Below, piece by piece: positions 36,501-48,164 of a stretch of DNA of 64,000 nt. Made by a program: the position numbers and the translations under genes. Location: the NCBI RefSeq assembly GCF_019097595.1, contig NC_080720.1:20134352-20198351 (forward strand). Direction: 5' to 3'. The DNA comes from Hemibagrus wyckioides (Eukaryota > Chordata > Actinopteri > Siluriformes > Bagridae). The notes under the pieces were generated by a model. The model was not told the DNA's origin. It saw only the letters and a program-made list of their open reading frames with translations, and did not search any database. Each line of letters starts with the position of its first letter. The first letter of the stretch is position 1.

Positions 36501-36960
36501 TTGGGATTATATTTAGCAGTCTATGTAATGCAGACATACAGATTTGTACCGGCTGTCGTGGGAGTGGAAGTGTCAGCACTTTGCCTCTATTTAAAGCCCC
36601 ATGGTACCTGTTACAGCCGGCCTTTTTTCTAAATTTAGACTGAAGAGGTAGAAAAGTTTCCAATTTTAGCCCACCATTATCTCTATTCAGCAACAGAACA
36701 CAAAGCAAAGCAAAGCAAAGCGTCGGGTGGTTGCAGGGTGATAACCATGACTGTGACTCAGCGCTGCTCCCTGCTGAACGATTATTTTCTCTTGTAAAGC
36801 CTGTGTATCGCTGTGAAGCTAGTATTTTCACTTCCATTAAACAAAGGCGTGAACCCAGAATTGCATCCAGATATTCACGTGTTGTTTTTTTTTCTCTTAT
36901 ATTTTTTCAGTGAATGAAGTGATCAGAAACGATATGATTCATCATCCCCTTGATGACTAG
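27154..36960 (+). CDS. nfatc2: nfatc2 (NFAT1), calcium-regulated transcription factor
   Basis: Ten coding exons: 27154-27280, 27790-28678, 28945-29113, 30981-31183, 31498-31670, 32452-32592, 33791-33846, 33966-34098, 35254-35826 and 36911-36960. They total 2514 nt, 837 residues, all joins in phase with GT/AG borders. Order: an acidic EELD N-terminus; the calcineurin docking motif PRIEIT at 106-111, identical to NFATC2; a serine/SP-rich regulatory region with SP repeats ([30 protein letters not shown]); the Rel homology domain with DNA-contact loop [10 protein letters not shown] (372-381), [20 protein letters not shown], and the IPT part from about 530; and C-terminal sumoylation-type sites IKSEPLDEY and [13 protein letters not shown]. 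Wording such as [10 protein letters not shown] favours NFATC2 over NFATC1/3/4. Dephosphorylation by calcineurin moves NFAT into the nucleus. The two teleost paralogues (a/b) cannot be told apart here. Confidence 0.95.
29449..29528. repeat. (TA)n then (GA)n microsatellite
   Basis: About 47 bp of TA followed by 33 bp of GA, within nfatc2 intron 3. Confidence 0.97.
30436..30592. repeat. compound (TTA)(TTG)(TTC)n microsatellite
   Basis: About 157 bp in nfatc2 intron 3: a few TTA, then about 12 TTG, then about 30 uninterrupted TTC (30487-30577). Polypurine on the other strand. Confidence 0.97.
33895..33922. repeat. (AATT)n microsatellite
   Basis: Short tandem AATT run in the intron between nfatc2 exons 7 and 8. 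Confidence 0.95.
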
Positions 36961-37671
36961 ATCTGAAATTCAGCAAGAGTCTTCTTCCAAGTGACAGACT
37001 TAACATCTGTACAACTCATCAGCATTCACATCTGCACACATTCTTTATGTCATATCAAGTTTTTATAGGGGTGGTGATAATAAACTATAATCATGATTGC
37101 TGATTGCACCTGCCATTGGATTTAATGTTATAACTGATCGGTGTTTAAATGAATAGCTGTAATTTTTCTCTGCCATATTAACTATTCCTATAGCTGCTAG
37201 CAACATTCATTTTCTAGACAGTTGTGTAAAACAGCACCTTTAGTTCTCAGGTATGCTTTACTCTGCTAGTATTGAAATGTAATGAACAGTATGAGGTACA
37301 AGCACTATAGAACTAATGCTAGCTACCGGTCAGGATCAGATGCTCGCCATGAGATTTCCTGCTGAATGTCTTGTATGTAATGCATCCTGGGTGTTGAGAG
37401 AAAATTGATGGACATAAAAAGAGGCAGTGATATGAAACTGAGGTGCAATACCATGCTACAGAATACTACAAACCATAACAAATAATACATGACAGTGCTC
37501 TTTTTTGTTAGCAGTTATTTTCTATAATTATGCCATTCAGTTTTAATGGATTATTATTATTATTATTTTTTTAATTTTACCCTGATATCTTATTTCATGC
37601 ATGTTATTTCACTATGCTTAGGATGAGTGTCCATTTAATGAATATGTATTTATGATTGTACATTGAATACA

Positions 37672-37677
37672 AATAAA
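37672..37677 (+). promoter_or_regulatory. polyadenylation signal, nfatc2
   Basis: AATAAA 711 nt after the stop codon at 36960, in AT-rich DNA, giving a 3' UTR of about 0.7 kb. Confidence 0.7.
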
Positions 37678-38505
37678 AGTTTCTATATTGTAGAAATACA
37701 AATCTGATCATTAATGTATTAACTCATTTGCTAACAATAACAAGAGGAGTATACGTCCAAATAACTGCCACCAAAGTAGAACCACCCTCATAACAAATCC
37801 AAAGTAATATATCTCAACACATAAAAGAGGTTCACATTGAGGAAAAGCATCTTAAACACCCCCTTTACCATAATTTCATCTTCCCTCTGAATATGTTTTA
37901 GAGGAATCTTGTGAGCAGTTCTGCTTCTTTTGCAGGAAGTCTCAGTGGTTTATGAAGCTGAGACCACACCGGCGCCTCTCTCTTGGTTTTACTTTGGTAC
38001 AGCTCATTTACATGTTTTAAACATACAGTGAACTCCCTAGAAGAACCTTCTTTCTAAGAACGAAGGTCAAAGCAAGTATTCAGACATTAAAACCATCTGC
38101 AGGTCTGATAAGTTTATGGCCAGTTCTAGACTAGACACATCACATTTTGTATAAGTATAATGCACTTCCCTTTTAAATAAGCAAATAATCTACTAAGTAA
38201 ATCCACATCTTGGTTAAAAACCAGCCAGTGGACTGTGGAATGAGTGAGTAAGCCACAGACAGAGGAGAGGAGGTCAATTTCTACTAGCCTTCAATAAGCT
38301 TTCAATGGGATTATGTAATTTAAAGTCCTACTGTTTTTTGAGTTATTGAAGGATTAAACCAATTCAGTTCAAGCAACCAGTTAAAACCAGATAATACTCA
38401 ATAATAAATAATTTAATGTAACAGTAAAGAAACCACACCCCCCTGTGGAGTTCTGCAATGATCAGACAATAAGAAAGGTAACCAGTGTGGTCCAAAACAG
38501 TCCAG

Positions 38506-38511
38506 TTTATT
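38506..38511 (-). promoter_or_regulatory. polyadenylation signal, manbal
   Basis: TTTATT on the plus strand is AATAAA on the minus strand, about 265 nt beyond the manbal stop. nfatc2 and manbal converge, leaving roughly 0.8 kb between their ends (37,690-38,490), in which I see nothing. Confidence 0.55.
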
Positions 38512-38776
38512 AAACAGATACAACAGACTTACAAAAAAAATGAAGGTTTAAAATCTTTCAATACAAATGAAAGTTTTAATCACCAGCCTTATGATAGTAA
38601 CCTGGTGAATAAATGACTGAGTTGTAGCTCTACTGCAGTAAATAAACCGAAAGCAGTTGCAGGATGGGTTTAGTGTTTAGTTTGATGAAAAGATGAAAAA
38701 TTCTTTCAGTTGTGTTTTCGGTCATAAAACAGTACCAAACTTTCCATTTTGCTCACACACTCATTCTCAGACAGTC

Positions 38777-40141
38777 TCATCTTTTCTTCTTGCTCTCCTT
38801 TTTGAGTTTTTGACGAATTTGCTGTGCAGGTGGTTTGGGCTTTCTGCTCGTCTCAGAGGTTTTGGGTTCAGCTGGCTCTGAAGTCTCTTCCTGTAATCAA
38901 ATGAGGACCACTTCAGTGCAAAATCACACTGGTCTAGACTTATCTTTCAAGCTGTACAGTAATATTAATAATAATAATTGACCAAAAATAGTTTTTAGTA
39001 GGTAACTGGACCAATCCATTATTTAGATTGAACAGATACAAATACAAACAGGGGGTGCACTATTCAATAGCTCAAAATAGGATACTGGTGTGTTAATATT
39101 TTGCAAAACATAAGCAGCACAATTCATGACACAATTCACAAAAAAATATGTGTGTACAAACAACAGTACATTTCTTGAGGGTTATAAGATTGAGGAACTC
39201 TCAGAGCCATATTAACAATGCTGCAATGTCTCTCATGACTCTCTGGGTGTTTGCTGGAGCAATCGTGTTTAGGATCCATTTTATTTAAAAATAAAATCCT
39301 TTGTACCTGTATTAAGACACCTTTTGTGATTTCACAAAAAAAGAGCCTAGTGACACATCTTGCAACTTTTAGAGCAGACATCAGGCTTTACACTACCAGC
39401 ATGCTAAGCCTAGACTGATCTTCCCAATGACCAATCACTGATGAGCTATCTATCTTCCCAATGACCAATCACTGATGAGCTATCTATCTTCCCAATGACC
39501 AATCATTGATGAGCTATCTATCTTCCTAATAAACTAATCACTGATGAGTTAGCTATCTTCCCAATGACCAATCACTGATCAGCTATCTATCCTCCCAATG
39601 ACCAATCACTGATGAGCATTCTCCCCAATCATCTGCAAGTTCTTCTTCATTTTAAACTTTCTTCTTGAACCTATATACAGTGAGTTAATTAATCAGTAAC
39701 AGTTTCCTCCATCTCTATTACATCTCTTTTATTTAATTTCTTTAAAAAAAAAGTCCTTGTTCATGTACCATAATTTGTAATTCAATATGCAGATGAGTAT
39801 GATGAATCAAAGAATATGGAAAATATGCATTTATTTAGCTGAGAGTTACTCTCCAATCAATAATTTGTACTGCTAAGACTAAGCAATAGTATGTTTAATG
39901 ACTTTTAAGAGTGTAAGTGAACTTTGGTGTGTGTGTGTGTGACAGTAGCATTGCGATGCACTCCTGAGGTGTGTGTGTGTGTGTGTGTTACCTGTTCGTG
40001 GCTCTTGGAGGTGGGTATGATGATGGCTAAAATGCAGATGAGCTGGAATATTGCTCCAAGAAAGAGGCCATAGCGTAAAACACTCTCGAAAAATGTGGGT
40101 TCAGGAACTTCCGGTGGCGAGAGATCTAAATCTCCAGACAT
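38777..40141 (-). CDS. manbal: manbal, MANBAL small membrane protein
   Basis: Two coding exons, 40141-39992 (50 codons) and 38890-38777 (37 codons plus stop), join between codons to give 87 residues (human 85). Residues 1-20 are [20 protein letters not shown] and a single membrane segment spans about 22-43 ([20 protein letters not shown], then IIP). A highly basic C-terminal tail ends [11 protein letters not shown] recall the human protein starting [20 protein letters not shown] with the same membrane segment. The molecular function is not established; it is named for similarity in position to mannosidase beta. A CTAAAAAC on the plus strand marks an acceptor 15 nt before the ATG, so there is a further noncoding 5' exon, probably near 40,480-40,560. 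Confidence 0.95.
39420..39620. repeat. 34-bp minisatellite with CCAAT in each unit
   Basis: About six tandem copies of a 34-bp unit starting at 39420, 39454, 39488, 39522, 39557 and 39591, with core CTTCCCAATGACCAATCACT. It lies in the manbal intron. Confidence 0.93.
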
Positions 40142-40569
40142 GGTGCTGATCTGTGCCTAAAAACAAACAACATATTTACACACACACACACACACACACT
40201 TCATAGTTCTACGCAATGTGATGGCAATATAGTACCACAACAGCCTACAACCAAGTACCCTCTCTTAAGCACCCTAACATACTACTTAGTACTCTACACT
40301 GTGGCTTTGGACGTGTCTGACCCACTTCATTGACGTTATCAACCCCTTTATACAGTCAGAAATAAAAGTACAATCTGCATATCAGCATGTAATAACTCAT
40401 CATTGCTATCATTTTTCACACAAAAATCAAAGAAACAAAAAAAACACTTATTACTTACTCTCTAAATGAAATAATTCACATCCAAGACACCCCGTATACT
40501 GTGTTTATGGTTTAACATCCGGTGTCATGAAAATGGTTGACGCTGTGAAAAGTGACTGTCACCCAAACA

Positions 40570-41068
40570 CGCATGCGCGGAACGTGTGCGCATGCGCATT
40601 GTTCAAACGAGTAATACAGAAAAGTTGCTATATTTGGATCAGATGATTTGGCTAGGTTCAGTAATAAGAGTCGACTCCTTTGGTTGGGTTTGCTGCTTCA
40701 CACACACACACACACACACTAGTACAAGAAGAAGAAGAAAACAATACATAAACGAAACACAAATTCACGAAAGACAAATTAAACTGGACCAGACATCTAA
40801 TGCCTTTAGACAATGATTTTCTGAACGGCGAATCACAATGAGTTTAAAATGTCAAAATAAAAATGGATAAAAAGAAAAAAAACAGTGGAAAAAGAGACAG
40901 TTTCTCTTAAGCGACATTGTAAAATGGCCAAGTACACTGGTGCTGAATTTGTGATTGATTTGGACCGGAAACACGACCTGTACTGCGCATGTGCGGAAAG
41001 GCGTCTATGACGATTTAGAGTACTGTTGTTATAATACTACTACTAATATTGTTGTTTCGCGCATGCGC
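40570..41068. promoter_or_regulatory. cluster of NRF1-type sites upstream of manbal
   Basis: Four GCGCATGCGC-type sites: CGCATGCGCG (40570-40579), TGCGCATGCGCA (40587-40598, perfect palindrome), TGCGCATGTGCG (40984-40995) and GCGCATGCGC (41059-41068). This is the consensus of nuclear respiratory factor 1. It would serve manbal to the left, and possibly a divergent transcript to the right that I cannot see. The sites are seen; function is inferred. Confidence 0.6.
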
Positions 41069-41701
41069 AGAACAAATCGTGAGTACACAGGCTCATTTCT
41101 GCTAATAAATAACGAAAAGAAACCACAAGGCAGTTTATTTTTAACTAGTACCTTCCTCGAGTCAATTTGTTTTCAACCAACTGATAAAAGTAACATAAAT
41201 GATGAATGAAAAATATTTTTGTAAGTTAAGAAAATGAACTATAATAGCCTTTCACCATAAAAGAGTTTCATTTAAAAAAAAAAGTTGACTGACTTCAACT
41301 CACTACGTACAATGCTTATGTGTGACAATTTTGAGGATAAACATCGCGAAGAAATCAACTTCAATGTCAAATGTTAACGCTGACAGAGTTACACATGGGC
41401 GGCTGAGTCTGCGAGAATCTCGCCTCAAAGGTTCACAGAGTCAAAAATTTTCAGTACACCGCCCCTTTGTTTCACTCTTGCTCTGCAGTCACACACTGAA
41501 GCATTTGTGCCATACAAGTAACACACCGCCCTCTGGTGTACAGGAGTGTATGTGCAGATAGCATGTATACCAGTATATTGTGTATTTAATTCGGGCTTAC
41601 AAGTGAGTTTAATGATGATCTATTAATCCATCCTCAAACAACTCTGTGTATTCAGGTATGTATTTAAATCATAATGAAATCCTGTTTAAAATTCTGCAGT
41701 A

Positions 41702-42362
41702 AACATAATACACTATATTGGCAAAGGTTTTAAAGACATGGATGAGTGAGTTTGGTGTGGAGGAACTTGACTGGCCTGCCCTCAACCTGACAGAACACCT
41801 TTGGGATGAATTAGAGCGGAGACTGCGAGCCAGACCTTCTCATCCAACATCATTGCCTGACCTCACAAATGTGCTTCTAGAGGAATGGTCAAAAATTCCC
41901 ATAAACACACTCCTAAACCTTGTGGAAAACCTTCCCAGAAGAGTTGAAGCTGTTATAGCTGCAAAGGGTGGACCGACATCATATTACATTCATGTGCATG
42001 TAAAGGCAGACATCACAATTTTCAAATGGCTCGCAGTCTCCGCTCTAATTCAACCCAAAGGTGTTCTATCAGGTTGAGGTCAGGACTCTGTAGTTCCTCC
42101 ACACCAAACTCACTCATCTATGTCTTTATGGACCTTGCTTTGTGCACTGGTGTGCAGTCATGTTGGAACAGGAAGGGGTCATCCCCAAACTGTTTCCACA
42201 AAGTTCAGAGCATGAAATTGTCCAAAATGTCTTGGCATGCTGAAGCATTAAGAGTTCCTTTTACTGGAAATAAGAGGCCAAGCCCAACCCCTGAAAAACA
42301 TCACCTGAATTCAGTGATTTGGAGGGGTGTCCCAAAACTTTTGGTAATAAAGTGTAGCTTAA
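41702..42362. mobile_element. fold-back Tc1-like element
   Basis: Inverted ends: CACTATATTGGCAAAGGTTT (from about 41710) and TTTTGGTAATAAAGTGTAG (to about 42360). The left arm (41730-41985, plus strand) encodes the transposase C-terminus, with LNLTEHLWDELERRLR and PRRVEAVIAAKGG. The right arm (42025-42345) carries an overlapping part of the same family on the minus strand. The two share an inverted segment, 41738-41838 against 42029-42115. It cannot encode an intact transposase. Confidence 0.7.
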
Positions 42363-43045
42363 TTTCAAATGGTTATAATTCTTCACAGTGTGTAGACAAA
42401 ACAATTTAAAACTATTTCACATTTTAGATTAGCATTCCTGTATTTGAAGCATTTCAATTCATTACTTTTCTTTTTCAGTGATCCAGTTAAATTAAATGGT
42501 TAAAATGATCATTTAAAAAGCATAAACACAATCTCATGTAGTAAACTTGGACCTCACAAATTTATATCTTGCAGATGAGGTGGTATTTCCAAAATGACAG
42601 CAATATTAGACATTAGATTACAGCAAACAAACAAGAAAATGTTATTTGAAGGCAGGTTTATGTTAGTCTTTACTCTGAAGAAAAGATGACCAAAACTGTA
42701 GGTTTTGATTTCAAGAGCAAATCCATCATGGCTGACAATGAAAATTCATCCCTAGGTGAACGTTTTACTTAAGAAATTGGGACTGTAGTCACTGGTTTGT
42801 TAAGTCATTAAGTGTAAGTGGTAACCTGCATTACAATAAAACTCAGAACATCAAATTTTCAATAAATTTTAAACTGTGCTGCAACCCTGAGTCTGATCGT
42901 GTTGGTAAGGGAGGATGTGGGTGGTTGTGACAGCAGTTATGACTGGAGCAATAAAAATATTTGGTACATCATGCAGTGCTGTGTAAAAAAAATGAATGTT
43001 ATGGTTAATGATAAAAGTTCTTTTTCAGTGTGTCTCCTGCTTGTT

Positions 43046-43078
<33 letters not shown>

Positions 43079-43679
43079 AGCATATAGTTTGAGCTGCTAC
43101 AGAAATCATCTTTGTTAGAGCTTCATAGCTCTGAAGTTTGGTAACCAAAATAAATGACTGCTGGCTGCTCAGATATTCCTTGGCCAGTTGTGTGGCATTA
43201 ATTACTGCACAAGACAGCTATCAAAACACAGAATTACTGAAGCCAAGACTGCAGGCATTAAAACCCCTGAAACAGGCAGGAAGTCTACCTACATTACTAC
43301 ATTACAGTCCTAACAGCACATCAGAAAATCTCACCAGTGTGTAAGGATGATAGTTTGGAGACTTAAAGTTGCTTAAATTGCGATATTTTATAAATTGAGA
43401 ATAATTCACACAATATTTCTGTTAACATTGTTTATACTCTATTGTATTACATTATATTTTATTTAAATAACATTTACTCCACATCTACTATATTTTATTA
43501 TGTGTTATTATTATTATGTGTGTTATATTTCAGTATGTTCTATGTTTATGATGTGTGTAAGTCCTTGGGTAGTTTGCTGTTGGTTGTTTTCCTCATTGCA
43601 GTATGGAACAAGGAACTAAGGAAAAAATATTCACTGCATCACATGTGTCAAATAAAGAACCTTAAACCCTGAATATACA
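42363..43679. other. intergenic, nothing recognised
   Basis: AT-rich DNA with a (GT)n patch at about 43046-43079. No coding exon I recognise. Confidence 0.5.
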
Positions 43680-44105
43680 CTGCTCAGGCATAACATTATG
43701 ACCACCTGCCTAATTTTGTGTTGGTCTCCTGTTTTGCTGTCAAAACAGTCCTGACCCATCAAAGCATGGACTCCACTAGATCCCTGAAGGTATGCTGTGG
43801 TATCTGGCACCAACATGTTAGCATCAGATCCTTTATGTCCTGTAAGCTGCGAGGTGGGGCCTTCTTGGGCCCTCCTTGGGCTCTACCTCGCAAGTTGCAG
43901 GACTTAAAGGACACTTACAGGACTTTAAGGATACTTTTGATAGATACTGCCCACTGCAGACCGGGAACACCCCACAAGAGCTGCAGTTTTGGAGATGCTC
44001 TGATCCAGTCATCTAGCCATCACAATTTGGCCCTTGTCAAACTCTCTTAAATCCTTACACTTGCCGATTTTTCCTGCTTCTAATGCATCAACTTTGGACA
44101 GAATG
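43680..44105 (-). mobile_element. Tc1-like element, inverted relative of 25845-26405
   Basis: It begins TGCTCAGGCATAACATTATG and reads, on the minus strand, the same N-terminal transposase region as the element at 25845. An insertion-like, partly duplicated patch (TTAAAGGACACTTACAGGAC) lies near 43905. Much decayed. Confidence 0.65.
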
Positions 44106-44162
44106 TTCAGTTTCTGCAACATCTTCACTACTTGATGTAAGTAGTGTAGGTAATGACTATGT

Positions 44163-44715
44163 ATGCACTATATGTCCAGTTGTTTTTGGAAACCTGACTA
44201 TTACACCCATATATCATGCTGAATGTCAAACTGCAGATTTATTCTCCCTTAATAATAACCTCAACCCTTCTGGAAAGGGTTTCATCTAGATTTTAAAGCA
44301 TGGATGTGGAAAAATGTGTGTTCATTCAGCCTCAGGAGCATCATTGATGTCAAGTGAAGAGACCTGGTGTGCAGTCAGTGTTGCAGTTCATCCCAAAGGT
44401 GTTTAGTCAGGTTGAGGTCAGGGCTCTGTGCAGGACTCTCGAGTTCTTCCACTTCATCCTTCATTTATAGTTCCAGTGCAGACATGTTGAAATGCTAGAG
44501 CATACAAAGACATTCTATTCTTACCATTAATGTTGTGTACATTAACAGAAGCTCTGATGGCTTTATATGATTTTATACATTGTGCTGCTGACACATGATT
44601 GGCTAACTGGATAACTGCAAAAATGAGCAGGTGTACACATGTTCCTAATAAAGTGGACAGTGAATGTATAGCATTTGAGGAAGACCTACATATGGGTATG
44701 GTGGCCACAAACCTT
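44163..44715 (+). mobile_element. short Tc1-derived element, copy 3
   Basis: Starts CACTATATGTCCAGTTG and shares long stretches with 18245-18715 (GAGGTCAGGGCTCTGTGCAG region, the terminal CATATGGGTATGGTGG). A second element end of another family (TTCCTAATAAAGTGGACAGT, about 44642) is inserted or abutting. Confidence 0.65.
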
Positions 44716-44719
44716 TGTC

Positions 44720-45952
44720 TTTTAAATAAATAGTTTGTATTTAAATTAAATTGAGCTCCCAAAGACATAGGAGAAGCAGTGAGGAGTTCAGCCTTGGTTA
44801 GGAGTATCACCTAAAGCCTTCTGTGTGAAGCTCCTTCATTATGTTCAGGTTCATTAGATGCCTTGAATTCTTAAGCATACCTAATATTCGATGGCGGTGG
44901 CTTTTAGCTGCTGTTGCCACGGTCAGTTTTGTGCTCAGGTCTCCATCATTGAACATTTAATGGCTTCAGCAGGAAGGCTGTATGTTAATCTTCAATCTTT
45001 ATGTTTAATCTATAATGAAATCAAAAATCAGACTGATGCTCATAAGTTGCTCAGAAGCTCCTGGTTACATAAATTCCACTGACTATATACAGCAATAGAA
45101 AAAAAAAGAGATTTATTCACAATATAATTAAATTGTTAATAATTTAAAATGGAGAAAATATTTGATTTCTTTAACACTTTTCTCAATCACTTTTCAGAAT
45201 TCAATAGTGTTTCCATTATTAAAAAATGAAAGTTGGATATTTTGAAGCCTGATAAGACTTAGTGGTTGAACAGAGGATTTAAGACTGGTAAATGCCTCTA
45301 TTCAGATTTTGTGTGATTGACTGATTTTTAAAAATAGTCTTTTATGTTATTGATTAAACTGATGGGGCAATGTTTTCTGCTTTTACAGAGACCTATAAGG
45401 GCATACTTTGGAGAGGAGTAGAGGAAAATCAGAAGAGGAAAACATATGAGAGTGTAATGAATAATTAATTGTAGTCACTTTAAAAGGATTTTTGTTGTTG
45501 CCTCATAAAAGGCCAACCGTTTCCCTTTCCCCTTTGGCAGAATCTGACATATTCTACCCCAATAAACCACATCTATTTTTTTGGTTCAGAATCCTGGTGA
45601 CCAAGTATAATGTAGATGCTTAACAGTATTACTGCATTTTGATCAGAATTGAAGTCTACTATAGTATGCACAGTGAGATTAAAAACATGTCTCATGTAGT
45701 AATAACCTGCCAAAGATTTTCTGACTGAGTTAAAGCTGCTTTCACACTGGCACCTTTGCATTTACAAACAGTCTAATGGAATCAATTAGAACAATCTAAT
45801 GGCACTATGAAAGCTAAATGTATAATGTATAGTCATCATAGCATGCCCAAAAGTAGGAGTATTTAGGAGTGACACTACACATAAACATATGCATACTTTA
45901 AAGCACATAACTATTTAATTTTAATCTGCTCTTCTACACCTTTTTGATATAT

Positions 45953-46020
<68 letters not shown>

Positions 46021-48160
46021 AGAGAGAGATAGATAGATAGATAGATAGATAGATGAGAGACTATTCATTTATCATGTTACCAAATTAACCTATATATTGA
46101 AAGCACCTATAATATAAGGAGCATAATATATACAGTTACATAATAATAATATATATATATATATATAAATATATAATATACAGCTTGTTATAATGGCTAT
46201 ATTGTTAGTTGTATGTAATTCTATAACTATATTTGAGTGTATATATATATATTTTTCCCTGAGGTGTAAATTTGTCATTGCTCACATCTACATTCACATT
46301 GTGATCCATTACAATGGAGGAAAAATGTTTTAATTGGATTTTTTTTTAAATGCTCTAAAACTGTATATAAAATTAATTCAGTAATTTGTTTTCTGCCCAT
46401 ATCAGATTGTATCACGTTGTATGAAGCTCAGTTTTAAACCTGCTGTAGAAGCTTAATTTACAGATGGACAGCCTCAAATCATTTCCAGAGTCAGACCTCA
46501 AATGAAATATTTCAAAGATTTTGGTAGCGAGAGAAAGAGTTAGAATCATATCTGAACTTAAAATTTGACTTAAAACTGACTTACCAGCACATTGAGGGAA
46601 AAAGGTTTTCCTGTGGTGCTGTGATGGGAATCTATATTCCTCCCACGCGGACAATTATATTCGGAAATCCTGAAATAGTTGTGCTCCTCTTTGACACTGA
46701 CATATGTGTCCTTGGAGGACAATGAAATTGTGCAAGAAAAATGATTCAGAGCACATCGCATACTGTAGTCTGTCCAGTATTTTCCGCATCAGTGAAATTC
46801 TACAGAAAAGTGCTAATGCAACAAAAAATCTTGACGGTGCAGAAGGAAGGCATGAAATCGTTTTGGTGGCCTGGTGAATGAGGGTCGATGAGCAAAAATA
46901 ACCACAGGGTTCATCTGTTCATGTGTCTGCCTCTGGAAAAAGATAAATAGCCCTCGGTTCAAGATTTAATTCATTACTGGCACAATGCTCAGAGAATTAT
47001 TCAAATTCTTCTTTTGAATAGGATGTTCATTGAATGGACATAAAAAACTCAGACACATATTAAATATGTGCAGGAATTCTCTGCTCCTTAAATCTGCCAG
47101 TTTTGGCTGCATTTAACTCTTAAAGAACCTAGTTGGGGTCAAAGTCTTATACATCCCTCTTGCTGAATCTGCAAAATGTTAATAATTTGAAAGAAATAAG
47201 GTGGATCTAAGGAATTCCTTTCGAGAGAAAGAGAGAGAGTGTGTGCGATAGAGATGAGACTATCCATTTTTACCTTCCAAATTTACCAATTATATATTAA
47301 ATCCATAAATAATACATAATAATAAATATATAATCCATAAATAATACATAATAATAAATATATAATACATAAATAATACATATAATTACACACAACTAAT
47401 AATATATCTAACATAATATATGTGTATATGGTATATATTATTAGTTGTATGTAATTCTATAACTATATGTGAGTCTATATATCTTTTTTATGTTCTTCAT
47501 GAGTCCCTTGTTTATCCTGTTTCTATTAAATTATTAAAATTATTTTAAATGATTAACTTATGACTTCGACTGTATGTAGGTTTTTGATCTGTATTTCTAG
47601 TGAACTTGAATTGCAATGAAAGCAGTGAAAATGTTTGTTTCTCTTTTTGCTTAATTGACTGCAGCTCATTCTGTGATGACAAAAAGTATGGCCATGATAA
47701 TGAATTGGAAGACAAAAATATTCTAGTGTTACTATTATGAAACCATCATGGTTGAGCATTATCAGTCTTATCCAAGATAAAAAAAAATAATAAAATAAAT
47801 TCCCGCCCATACAAACACAATCACTGAAAGGCAGCATCATAAGTGATTGTGATTTTTTTTTTTTCCAACTCAGTTTGTAATTATCTCATGTCACATCTGT
47901 ATATCAGGCAGGTTAAACAGAACCGCTCTTTAGTTCAATCCAAAAACACAATTTTATGGTTCAGTTGTTTGTACCTTTATTGAAAGTGTACTTTGATTAG
48001 GAAATATTTACTTAGTCTGCTTGTTTCCAGCGTCGTCTCCAGCGACTGTAGAACAAAAATCTACAGAGAAAATAATCTACCTACTATTGCATTGTAAGTG
48101 TGTCTTCTCTGTCACGTCTGCTGTTATGGATGTTTCGTGATCTGGGAGTAAATAAATAAG
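44720..48160. other. AT-rich intergenic DNA
   Basis: Dominated by AT-rich and simple sequence (45951-46054, 46150-46175, 47280-47400). The block 46400-46990 is less repetitive and could be conserved non-coding. No coding exon is recognised. Confidence 0.45.
45951..46054. repeat. (AT)n and (GATA)n microsatellite
   Basis: About 65 bp of AT followed by GA and about seven GATA units. Confidence 0.97.
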
Positions 48161-48164
48161 CCAC

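Noticed and set aside
39420..39620. Possible CRISPR array
   Set aside because: Units are head-to-tail without unique spacers, in a fish intron; it is a minisatellite.
41718..42409. Open frames of 119 and 127 codons
   Set aside because: The first is a transposase C-terminal scrap; the second is the antisense of the inverted arm.
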